Origin: an uncultured Lachnospiraceae bacterium
Lineage (GTDB): Bacteria; Bacillota; Clostridia; Lachnospirales; Lachnospiraceae
Length of the DNA stretch: 64,000 nucleotides
Assembly: GCA_946554445.1 (NCBI GenBank)
Contig: CAMNSD010000022.1
Coordinates: 1-64,000, forward strand
Direction of reading: 5' to 3'
A model generated the notes under the pieces. That model searched no databases, was not told where the DNA came from, and saw only the letters and a list, made by a program, of their open reading frames with translations. The first letter of the stretch is position 1; the number at the start of each line of letters is the position of its first letter. Of this stretch, positions 9,750 to 17,599 are shown in pieces. Both the position numbers and the translations under genes were made by a program.

Positions 9750-9798
9750 TTTTTTCCCTCGAAAATATTTATATATATCATCCACAGCATTCACATAT

Positions 9799-10356
9799 TC
9801 ACAACAACTCTTTTGATGTTTTACTTACAATAATTTCATCTATTATTTCTTTATAATCTGTATAAAAATTTTCATCAATATTTGAATCAAAAAATGGATA
9901 CATCATTTTTATAATAATAGGAGTTAAAATCATAATAATGAGCACTTCCAAAAGTAAAGTTATTAACAGCATAATTTCAATCTGAGTTCCTAGAAATTCA
10001 GAATATATAGAGATAATAGCTTCACATATTTTTGCAAATAATATTGACAATAAAATAGGCGTAATAATATCCCAATATTTACGAAATGAACTTATATTTC
10101 TTATTTCACAATTTAAATATCTACTAAACTCCACCAACTGTTCTTTGCTTAAATTGAAATATTTATTATTAACATATCGCTTCCATTGCCGATATGTATC
10201 AAATTTCAAATTATCCTGTAATTTCCGCAATTCCCTTCTCTTTATATGATAACAACACAAGTAACAATAAATATTTCTTTCTGATACAAAATCAAAACCA
10301 TAACAATTTTTACCTATTTTATTAAAATCCCTTCTCACCTTTTTTCCTCTTATCAT
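9799..10356 (-). CDS. two-TM protein of the accessory operon, function unknown
   Basis: About 185 residues from the ATG at 10356 (an in-frame TTG at 10380 is a weaker choice). The N-terminal half is basic and soluble, with a CYLCCYH cysteine cluster near residue 30. Two long hydrophobic helices follow at about residues 98-121 and 127-152, and then a short acidic tail. No family recognised. It begins 11 nt after the HNH stop and ends 49 nt before the nuclease effector ATG. Its place inside the operon suggests it belongs to the defence unit, either as a membrane anchor or as a second, membrane-acting effector, but the core ABC-3C set is complete without it. Confidence 0.68.
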   Translation of the reverse strand: MIRGKKVRRDFNKIGKNCYGFDFVSERNIYCYLCCYHIKRRELRKLQDNLKFDTYRQWKRYVNNKYFNLSKEQLVEFSRYLNCEIRNISSFRKYWDIITPILLSILFAKICEAIISIYSEFLGTQIEIMLLITLLLEVLIIMILTPIIIKMMYPFFDSNIDENFYTDYKEIIDEIIVSKTSKELL

Positions 10357-10367
10357 ACCGTAAAATT

Positions 10368-11516
10368 CTACCACTCCCAAACATCATACCCCTGATTCCA
10401 GGCAGAATCATACACCGGCTTCATATTCTTCTCCAATATCCCATAAAACTCCGTCTCAGAATTTCCTCTCCGATACAATTCATGATTCGCCCAGATAGAG
10501 TGCAGATTATCCCGATAACACGCCTCGTACAATTTTCTGATTCCTGCCACCTCATATATCATCTCATACATAATATACTGATTCCTGGCAAAGCGCCTGA
10601 AAAACCTATCCCAATCTGGCAGTCTGTTACTCTTGGATGAATTCAATGAGGAATCCATCGGCATCAAATTCCAGAGTTCGTCATTCATCACAAACGACCA
10701 AGGAATGAAATGATCTACATCATAACTTTCTTTGTCAATCGCCTCATCCGTAAATACATCTGCTACGTCCCTTAAATCCAGAATCCCATCCCAAAGTTTC
10801 CGCACATGCGTAAGCTTTCTCATCTTCTCTTCCAGCTGCTCAAGCTTATAAATCAACCCTGGAACTTCCGGATTATTATTCTGTAACCATTTCACTTTTT
10901 CACACTGAATCCACCTCAAGATTATCACTGAATTATCTTTAATCATCTGCATCCAGTCAGCGCCAAATATCAGCCTTCTGCTTAATCCATTCTCGCTTCC
11001 AAAAGTATACGGCAATAAAATATCCGTCTCATTCAGCTTATTATAATAGGCCATCATCCTGCCCGCGCTACTGTCCAAACTGATTTTCTTGCCCTTCTTA
11101 TTTGCGAACCCGGATAAAGCCTTGTATGGTACATTCAGTGTCAAAGCCTGTTTTTCGGCATGAAGCTGTTTATTAAATTGTTTGATGGCATTCTTAATTT
11201 CTACGCTGGAAGCATTCGCCGGCAGTTCACTTAAACTTTTTAATTTTATTACGGCCTTTTCTAGATTATCTTTGACTCCTGCATCACTTCAGATACCGCT
11301 TAGATGAATATGATACTCTACCACCGAATACCATGCATTTGCAATCATCTCGTCAATAACTTCATCATAAGATACTTCCGTCCTGCCCAACAATATCAGC
11401 TTCACAATCGCTTCCAGCCAGTAGAACTTATAGCAGTAGGACGGATCCTTCATCATTTTCTCAAACCCTTTTATATCCAACTCATTATAGTAATGCTTAT
11501 CAACTGTTAACTGCAT
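10368..11516 (-). pseudogene. HNH endonuclease gene interrupted by an in-frame TGA
   Basis: One continuous reading frame from the ATG at 11516 to the TAG at 10368 is broken only by TGA at 11291-11289. The part before it (75 codons) has the conserved N-terminal region of a family of HNH proteins (CYKFYWLEAIVKLI, then a DEMI..AWYSV segment). The part after it continues in the same frame with a helical linker (ELPANASSVEIKNAIK) and the HNH nuclease core: YDVDHFIPWS, NLMPMDSSLN and NSSKSNRLP. Intact, the protein would have about 382 residues. The ATG overlaps the MazG-like gene by 10 nt. Internal TTG starts could still yield a fragment with the nuclease core. A single nonsense mutation, or a sequencing error, is the simplest reading. 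Confidence 0.85.
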
Positions 11517-11821
11517 CCTTCATTCCCATCCCAAAATATCTTCTGTGTAAAACCGCCGCGCTTTTCTCTCTTTTCCTCCCGCACAGCCATCAGTTCCTCC
11601 ACAGAGTGCCCGCGTGCCTCACAGATTGCCAAAAGCACCTCCAGCACATCCGCCATCTCTTCAATAGACTTATCCATCTGATACTCCGCGACTTCCTCAT
11701 TCAGTTTCCTGTCAAGTTCCGCAAGGTATTCTTCCTGCGTCAAAATCCTTGTGATGGGTTTCTTTCCTGCGGCAGTTATAATCTGCGGAATTTTATCACG
11801 AACCAGCTTCCCCTGACTCAT
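11507..11821 (-). CDS. MazG-like nucleotide pyrophosphohydrolase
   Basis: The 104-residue protein belongs to the all-alpha NTP pyrophosphatase (MazG/phosphoribosyl-ATP pyrophosphohydrolase-like) superfamily. Seen motifs are KLVRDKIP at the N-terminus, typical of this small subgroup, and the metal-binding acidic pattern EEVAEY followed by EEMADVLEVLLA. It would hydrolyse nucleoside triphosphates to monophosphates and pyrophosphate with Mg2+, as house-cleaning or to alter nucleotide pools. It is the first gene of the minus-strand operon leading to the ABC-3C genes and overlaps the HNH start codon. Similar small MazG-like genes also occur next to HNH genes outside defence loci, so membership in the defence unit is uncertain. 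Confidence 0.85.
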   Translation of the reverse strand: MSQGKLVRDKIPQIITAAGKKPITRILTQEEYLAELDRKLNEEVAEYQMDKSIEEMADVLEVLLAICEARGHSVEELMAVREEKREKRGGFTQKIFWDGNEGCS

Positions 11822-11964
11822 TCATTCTCACCGTCCTGTTGAGTTTCTATTATCCTAAATTTATCATATATTACATTTTTATACAATCTTTTTAGACTCT
11901 ATAGGTTCCTAACCCCAACATGCAGTGCGGAGCATTCCGGATTAAATTTCTCCCAAAAACTATC

Positions 11965-12462
11965 TCATAAAATCCCACTCTCACATACCACCCGCTCCCG
12001 CACACACATCAAAGCAAACCCCAGCAGATTCTGTCCCTGCCACTCATTTAAATCAAATCGCCTATCATCCTTCATAGAAAGCCCAATCCCCCATATTTTA
12101 TCCTGCACTGCGCATTCCGCTAAAATATGATTTTCCGTCGCAATAAGTTTCTGTTTCAATTCTTCATTTTGCCGAAACTTTTCCAACAATCCCTGATACA
12201 CAACCACCTGCCGCATGCCGTTCCATATCACATCCTCATAATTTTTCACAGAACGTCCCAGTGCTTTGATTTTCCCAACGTCAGATGTTTTTAAAATTTC
12301 TTCCGCAATATCCGTATCATAAAATAAAGCTGCCTTTTGATACATGATATACTGCTCCATGGAAGAAAACTGAATATTCCCCAGACAAAAATCTGCCATA
12401 AACCAGTTACTCAGATATCCGTTTGCCTCCTCCGGATTATGAAAACATATTACCTTCCTCAT
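11965..12462 (-). CDS. NADAR family (YbiA-like) protein
   Basis: The 165-residue protein matches the NADAR/DUF1768 fold: FHNPEEANGYLSNWF at the start, the FSSMEQYIMYQKA motif, RSVKNYEDVIWNGMR, then WGIGLSM and NLLGFALMCVRE at the end, in the family order. Members act on ADP-ribose-like or riboflavin-intermediate N-glycosides; some reverse ADP-ribosylation of guanine in DNA as partners of DarT-type toxins. No toxin gene is adjacent here. The gene lies right of the A+T-rich block and 29 nt downstream of the 12492-13223 gene, so the two may be co-transcribed. Confidence 0.9.
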   Translation of the reverse strand: MRKVICFHNPEEANGYLSNWFMADFCLGNIQFSSMEQYIMYQKAALFYDTDIAEEILKTSDVGKIKALGRSVKNYEDVIWNGMRQVVVYQGLLEKFRQNEELKQKLIATENHILAECAVQDKIWGIGLSMKDDRRFDLNEWQGQNLLGFALMCVRERVVCESGIL

Positions 12463-12491
12463 GATAGCAATCTCCTTTCCAGTTCCCTTTT

Positions 12492-13223
12492 CTAGCTGTA
12501 AAAATTCATCTCCGCAGCCCCCAGTTTCCGCCCCACAAACCGCTCCGCAAATTCTATGATTTTCCTAACCTCATCATACCGCCACCGATTCTCATGCGGC
12601 CAACCTTCTATCTCCTCCACAACCTTATCCTTCTTATAAAAGATAATCTTCCAATGATACCCGTCAATCCCAGCCGTCCCATGCTCATCCGCATCATAAC
12701 AGAACAATTCCTCCATCATGGAATGGATGATATACTGGGCATCCTCAGGCTTTCTATACATCACAGCGCCATCCACACAATCCTCTGCATTCTGATACGC
12801 GATCACCCCATTTTGATAAATCCGCACATGATACCTGTATCCAAAACAAGGGTTATTCTGAATCTCAACACTGTCAACAAGTTCTAATTGTTCATGCCGT
12901 TTCATCCGCGCCGTATAGTTTTGCAGAATGTAACCACGAAACGCTTCCGGCACCGGAATATTATATTTATCTACATAGTTGCAGAATTCGTCGTTCCAAA
13001 AGTATGTACCATCAGAAAAAATATTGCCGTGGCCTATCACTTGTTCCGGGTTTATCTGATCCTGAATTATTCCCGCACATGCCATAACACAGTGCGTTTT
13101 CAGATAGTTGATAATCCTACTCTTCTCCGGATCCGGTGTATCTGAAACCAGATTTCTGATATGCGGCAGGGACGCATCCCCATGCTCAAAGGAATATGCA
13201 ATTAATCTGTTTTCACGTTTCAT
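12492..13223 (-). CDS. hypothetical protein
   Basis: About 243 residues from the ATG at 13223; an upstream in-frame ATG at 13277 would add 18 residues with no obvious conservation. No family recognised. It is soluble with no signal peptide. A central GHGNIFSDGTYFWNDEF segment and a second beta-rich half with YHVRIYQNGVIAYQN suggest two domains. Aromatic and acidic residues are frequent. It precedes the NADAR gene by 29 nt in the same orientation, which is the only functional hint. Codon use resembles the flanking chromosomal genes more than the A+T-rich block. Confidence 0.65.
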   Translation of the reverse strand: MKRENRLIAYSFEHGDASLPHIRNLVSDTPDPEKSRIINYLKTHCVMACAGIIQDQINPEQVIGHGNIFSDGTYFWNDEFCNYVDKYNIPVPEAFRGYILQNYTARMKRHEQLELVDSVEIQNNPCFGYRYHVRIYQNGVIAYQNAEDCVDGAVMYRKPEDAQYIIHSMMEELFCYDADEHGTAGIDGYHWKIIFYKKDKVVEEIEGWPHENRWRYDEVRKIIEFAERFVGRKLGAAEMNFYS

Positions 13224-13365
13224 ACACCAGCACGCCTCTCTAATGAAAATCCCTTTTCGGCCACCATTTAATCTCATTATATTTTAGCCGAACCTCCTGC
13301 AAAAAAGCACATACAGACTAATCATTATCATAATCATCAGCCGATATGTGCTTATCAAATACACT

Positions 13366-14847
13366 CTATTTTTCCTGGCCTGCCTTCTCCAACGCCTCGT
13401 CCAGCCATTCCACAAGCTGTAAGTCCACTTTACCCTTCGCTGCCATATCCTTCAGTATCTGGATTGCTTTCGGCCTTGAAATCGGCTGTTTATAGGGCCT
13501 GTCCGTAGCCACCAGAGCATCATAGATATCCACCACCGTCAGAAGTCTTGTCTCCAGATCAAGTTCATCGCCCTTCAGTTTGTTGGGATACCCGCTGCCA
13601 TCCATATACTCGTGATGGGCGCCCACCCACTTGGGCACCATGGAGAATCCTTTATAGAACTGCACTTTATCCAAGATTCTGGAAGTCATGACCACATGGT
13701 TCTCCATCTCCTTGCGTTCCTGCACTGTCAGGGTTCCGCTTCGAATGCTCAGACATTCTGCTTCCCGCTTGGTCAGATAGGGAAGCACCGTGCCATCCTC
13801 ACCTACATGCTGGTTCTCGGCAAGTCTTCTGATATGTTCGCAGTTCTCATCCGTCACATAGTCAATCACATCGATCTTATGGATAAAAGCAAGTTCCGAT
13901 TCCAAATCCGTTACAGTCGTCTCGTATTCTTCCTGGGTTATCCTGCCCCGCAGCATATCAATCTCATACAATGCCTTAAGCAGTGCAAACCTATCATCTA
14001 CCTTCTCTATTTCCGTATCCAGTCTGGTGGCCTTATTCATAATGCTTAAGGGCACCACCATCTTGCCAATATCATGTATGAGCGCTGCCAGCATCAGCTG
14101 CTCTTTTCTGGCAGAGTCAAATGTCTTTTCGGATTTTCCCTCATGATGTAATTCGGTGATGTAATCTGCCAGCAGACTTGCATATTTTTCTACATTCCTT
14201 GTGTGTAGGGCATTATATGGTGTTCTCTCCTCCAACGCCGTTGTGAGCGCTTCTACAAAGGAATAAATCTGTGTCTTTAGCGCTTCCACATATGATAGAT
14301 TCGTCAATTCAATCGCAGCAATGGCACCAAGCGCACGGATAATGATCTCATACTCTTCATTGAAAGCGATCACTTTGCCTTTCTTATCCATGGCATTGAT
14401 CAGCTGTAGGACGCCAATCAGTTCATTCTCATTATTAGCCAAAGGCACCACCAGCTGCGACTGTGTGCGATACCCGGTCAGACTGTCATATTGCCTGGGC
14501 CCGGAAAAGTCAAACTGACTGCTGGCGTACACATCCGGTATATTCACGACTTCCTGATGAATGGCCGCATAGGAACACACATTTTCCTCTTTCATCGGCA
14601 CCGGCGGCAGATCAATCACTTCCCCGTCCAATCCTCTGCTGATTCCCTTGGAAAGTGTCTTCATAAATTTAAAATGCAATTCGTCATTCTCATATAGATA
14701 CAGGGTGCTTGCATCACAGTTTGTGATTTCCATCCCCTTATCCAGAATAGTCATGAGGAGACAATTCCTGTCTCTTTCCGTGGACAGGCGTATGCCGATA
14801 TCCATTATCTTTTCAAAGTCTTTGTATTGCAGATGCATCCTACTCAT
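13366..14847 (-). CDS. GAF-HD-GYP cyclic di-GMP phosphodiesterase
   Basis: The 493-residue protein has an N-terminal GAF domain (about residues 20-180) and a C-terminal HD-GYP domain. The HD pair is in LIHDIGKM, and the GYP loop reads HHEYMDGSGYP, followed by VVDIYDALVATDRPYK, all expected for an active phosphodiesterase that hydrolyses cyclic di-GMP (family knowledge). No membrane segment is seen, so a cytoplasmic sensor is likely, with GAF binding a small ligand. Its ATG overlaps the stop of the TIM-barrel gene by 8 nt, indicating translational coupling. With the class III cyclase further upstream it makes this a nucleotide-signalling cluster. Confidence 0.93.
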   Translation of the reverse strand: MSRMHLQYKDFEKIMDIGIRLSTERDRNCLLMTILDKGMEITNCDASTLYLYENDELHFKFMKTLSKGISRGLDGEVIDLPPVPMKEENVCSYAAIHQEVVNIPDVYASSQFDFSGPRQYDSLTGYRTQSQLVVPLANNENELIGVLQLINAMDKKGKVIAFNEEYEIIIRALGAIAAIELTNLSYVEALKTQIYSFVEALTTALEERTPYNALHTRNVEKYASLLADYITELHHEGKSEKTFDSARKEQLMLAALIHDIGKMVVPLSIMNKATRLDTEIEKVDDRFALLKALYEIDMLRGRITQEEYETTVTDLESELAFIHKIDVIDYVTDENCEHIRRLAENQHVGEDGTVLPYLTKREAECLSIRSGTLTVQERKEMENHVVMTSRILDKVQFYKGFSMVPKWVGAHHEYMDGSGYPNKLKGDELDLETRLLTVVDIYDALVATDRPYKQPISRPKAIQILKDMAAKGKVDLQLVEWLDEALEKAGQEK

Positions 14848-15697
14848 CCCTCTCTCTTTCCATCGGATATATTCCGTGGCGCTTCATGTACTGAAGCGAT
14901 TCCTTCTGTGCCTCATAGCCGCTTACTTCCACCAACACCGGTACCTCTATCCGATTCTGCCTGATCAGATTGTCAAATTCCTGCCAGTCTAGCGCTCCGG
15001 CACCTACCGCCAGATGCAGGTCATTGTGCAGATCGTTGTCATTGATGTGTATATGGCGGATATAGGGAGCCAGTGTCTCAATCCATTCCTGCCCCGAACG
15101 TCCGAAAAGCATGGCATGCGCATAATCTAGGCAGACTCCAAAATTCTCGACATCCCGCATCTTCTCCGCCAGCCCTGCCAGGATATCCGGTGCCTCATCA
15201 AACATATTCTCCATATAAATCTGTTGTGCCGGGTATTGCTGCGCAATCTCCGTAAAAAATGCCGCGTTTCTGTCACGCCAGTTTTGCAGATAATTTGGCG
15301 CACGAAATCCGGCCAGGCGTCCCGTGTGGAACACAACGCCCTTCAGCCTCATACGCTTCGCAATCTCCATGGACTGTCGGATCCGCAGCATGGAGGCATC
15401 CCTGATCAGAGGATCGTCGCTGTGGATCGTCACATCTAAGAACGCTCCGTGCATGGTATCTTGGGAAAATAAATTTTCACACAATCCATTCTCCCTAAAA
15501 TCTGCTCCATTATTTTTGTCTAAACATTTACTTATAGATGTTTTATAGTCTTCTATGATTTCCTCCTGCTTTTGGAAATCATCCATAACCTTTGCTATAA
15601 AGAAATCATTATATTCAAATGCGCATCCGTATTCTGATGCCAGAGCACACATCCGCTCCATATCCTTCCTGTCGGGAACCAAATACAGCTTACTCAT
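14840..15697 (-). CDS. sugar phosphate isomerase/epimerase-like TIM-barrel protein
   Basis: The 285-residue protein belongs to the AP endonuclease 2/xylose isomerase-like TIM-barrel superfamily. Metal-ligand motifs appear in order: QIYMENMFDE, VCLDYAHAMLFG, IRHIHINDNDLHNDLH and VLVEVSGYE. Members isomerise or epimerise sugars or inositols with a divalent metal; the substrate is not deducible. GGAGG lies 5 nt before the ATG. The stop overlaps the HD-GYP start, so the two proteins are probably made from one mRNA, an unusual partnership of a metabolic enzyme and a c-di-GMP phosphodiesterase. Confidence 0.88.
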   Translation of the reverse strand: MSKLYLVPDRKDMERMCALASEYGCAFEYNDFFIAKVMDDFQKQEEIIEDYKTSISKCLDKNNGADFRENGLCENLFSQDTMHGAFLDVTIHSDDPLIRDASMLRIRQSMEIAKRMRLKGVVFHTGRLAGFRAPNYLQNWRDRNAAFFTEIAQQYPAQQIYMENMFDEAPDILAGLAEKMRDVENFGVCLDYAHAMLFGRSGQEWIETLAPYIRHIHINDNDLHNDLHLAVGAGALDWQEFDNLIRQNRIEVPVLVEVSGYEAQKESLQYMKRHGIYPMERERDE

Positions 15698-15770
15698 TTT
15701 TCCTCCATTACTAATACAGTTTATTAAACCTGATTACTTTCCAGAAATTTTGCGTAACTCTTTCCTCTTC

Positions 15771-17579
15771 CTATTGCGTCTTTTTTACTTCATCTACCTG
15801 ATATACAAAGACTCCTTTGCTCTTTCCCTTCAAAGGAATTTCTCCAATAGGCGTTACTGTCACCCTATCCTTTACCGCCTCATAAACCTCATTGCTGATC
15901 AAAATCTGTCCGGGACGTGCATTGCTCTCTAATCTGGCCGCTGTATTGACCGTATCACCGATGGCCGTATAGTCCATTCGGAAATCACAGCCAATATTTC
16001 CCACAACGGCATTGCCGCAATTGACACCAATCCCGAAGGAAACACTCTTGCCGTATCGCTGGCGGAATTTTTCGGCAATAGCTTCCGCCCCCGCCTGCAT
16101 ATCCCAAGCGGTAGCGACTGCCCGGAAAATATAGTCATCCAGATCGAAGGGTGCATTGAAGACCGCCATGGTGGCATCTCCCACAAACTTATCCAAGGTT
16201 CCGCCATTATCAAAAATGGCCTGGGTGGTGAGTCCCAGATACTCATTCAAAATCTCTACCACTTCCTCAGGCTTTAAACTTTCCGACATCGTGGTAAAGC
16301 CCCTGATATCCACAAACAACACAGCAATATGGCGGTTCTCCCCGCCGATCACCAGTTCAAAATCCCTATCCTTGCTGATCTTATCCACCACCTGGGGCGC
16401 CACATACTGTTTAAAGACATTGATCACCCGCCGTCTACGCATAATCTCCGCCAAATATCTGCGCACCATCTGTACCAGATAAATCACAACCAGGCAGATT
16501 GGCCAAAGAATGGTTGGTACGATCCAACCTCTCCCATACATTACTTTTACAAAAACAAGATCGAGCACCAGCAACCCTACCAACAAAATGGAGGAATGCA
16601 ACATTCTCATTTTTTCGCTGCAAATATAGAATACGCCGCATAGAAGCGCCGCCACCAGCGCATAAATGATGGGGGATACCGGAAGCTGTGTCTTGCCTTC
16701 CAACAGAGCTTCTATGATATTGGCGTGAATCTCCACCCCGTACATCTGGCTGTTGTGGGCGATGGCTGGCATATAGGCATCCTGCATACCCACGGCATAG
16801 GCTCCCACCAACACCACCGCATCCTGAAAGATTGCCGGATTCACCGTACCGTCTAGCACATCCGCCATAGAAACTACGCTGTAGCCTCCCGCCTTGCCGG
16901 AATAGGTAAAATAGAACCGGTTATTTCTTCCATACACAGCCGGAAATACCGCTTCCTCTCCCCGGCCTTCCTGATAGATTTTATAAATCTGGGAGGAGAG
17001 ACTATATTCTCTTGCCCCCTCATGATCCAGATAGGCCATGGCCTGCCGCACATAGCCGTCCGTATCCACAAAAGTATTGGCAAACCCAAGCGTTACCTGA
17101 CTTTTTAAGCTGTCATAAGGTTCAATCACATAATCCACATGATAAGGATTATAAACAATCTTACCATCCGCTCCTTTTTCGGGCTGTTCTTTAAAAGAAA
17201 AACTCATGGCCGCCACCACATTGCCCGCTTCCCCACAGACACTGGCAAAATAATCATCAGCGGCTTTGTCAGCCTCTTCACTATAGATCACATCGAATCC
17301 AATCACTGCCGGACGCGCCTTGCCTGTACTGTTCAATAAAGATACGAGTTTGGCCGGAATCTCCCTGCTCCAGGTATTGACTGGTCCATACTGTTCCAAT
17401 GTCTTGTCGTCAATCCCTATGATATAGATTTTCTTATTGGTGACGCTCTCCCGCTGGTTCAGCATGTCGGATATTCCCATATCCCAAAAACCTGCCGTAC
17501 CAAAATACAAAAATGCCAGAGAGGCCAGAATAACGGCGGCAGTAACCGCCGCCGTTTTCATTTTACTCAGATATTTCAT
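15771..17579 (-). CDS. CHASE2-domain class III adenylate/guanylate cyclase
   Basis: The 602-residue membrane protein has an N-terminal helix (about 10-30), an extracellular CHASE2 sensor (about 35-300) with YIIGIDDKTLEQYG and PAVIGFDVIYSEEADKAAD, a cluster of three membrane helices (about 305-375), and a C-terminal class III cyclase domain. The catalytic domain has metal-binding aspartates in VLFVDIRGFT and KFVGDATMAVF and the substrate-site segment DYTAIGDTVNTAARLE. The Lys of TLDKFVGD favours ATP as substrate. It lies 20 nt after the FecR gene in the same operon; FecR, CHASE2 and cyclase genes co-occur in other bacteria. Expected role: make cAMP in response to an envelope signal. Confidence 0.92.
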   Translation of the reverse strand: MKYLSKMKTAAVTAAVILASLAFLYFGTAGFWDMGISDMLNQRESVTNKKIYIIGIDDKTLEQYGPVNTWSREIPAKLVSLLNSTGKARPAVIGFDVIYSEEADKAADDYFASVCGEAGNVVAAMSFSFKEQPEKGADGKIVYNPYHVDYVIEPYDSLKSQVTLGFANTFVDTDGYVRQAMAYLDHEGAREYSLSSQIYKIYQEGRGEEAVFPAVYGRNNRFYFTYSGKAGGYSVVSMADVLDGTVNPAIFQDAVVLVGAYAVGMQDAYMPAIAHNSQMYGVEIHANIIEALLEGKTQLPVSPIIYALVAALLCGVFYICSEKMRMLHSSILLVGLLVLDLVFVKVMYGRGWIVPTILWPICLVVIYLVQMVRRYLAEIMRRRRVINVFKQYVAPQVVDKISKDRDFELVIGGENRHIAVLFVDIRGFTTMSESLKPEEVVEILNEYLGLTTQAIFDNGGTLDKFVGDATMAVFNAPFDLDDYIFRAVATAWDMQAGAEAIAEKFRQRYGKSVSFGIGVNCGNAVVGNIGCDFRMDYTAIGDTVNTAARLESNARPGQILISNEVYEAVKDRVTVTPIGEIPLKGKSKGVFVYQVDEVKKTQ

Positions 17580-17599
17580 CTCGTTTATCTATGTCCCTC

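Noticed and set aside
8211-9794. GTG at 9794 as start of the nuclease effector
   Set aside because: No ribosome binding site before it, while ATG 9749 has GAGGG at 7 nt.
11289-11291. Selenocysteine read-through in the HNH gene
   Set aside because: No stable hairpin with a bulged loop right after TGA, and this nuclease type has no known Sec site.
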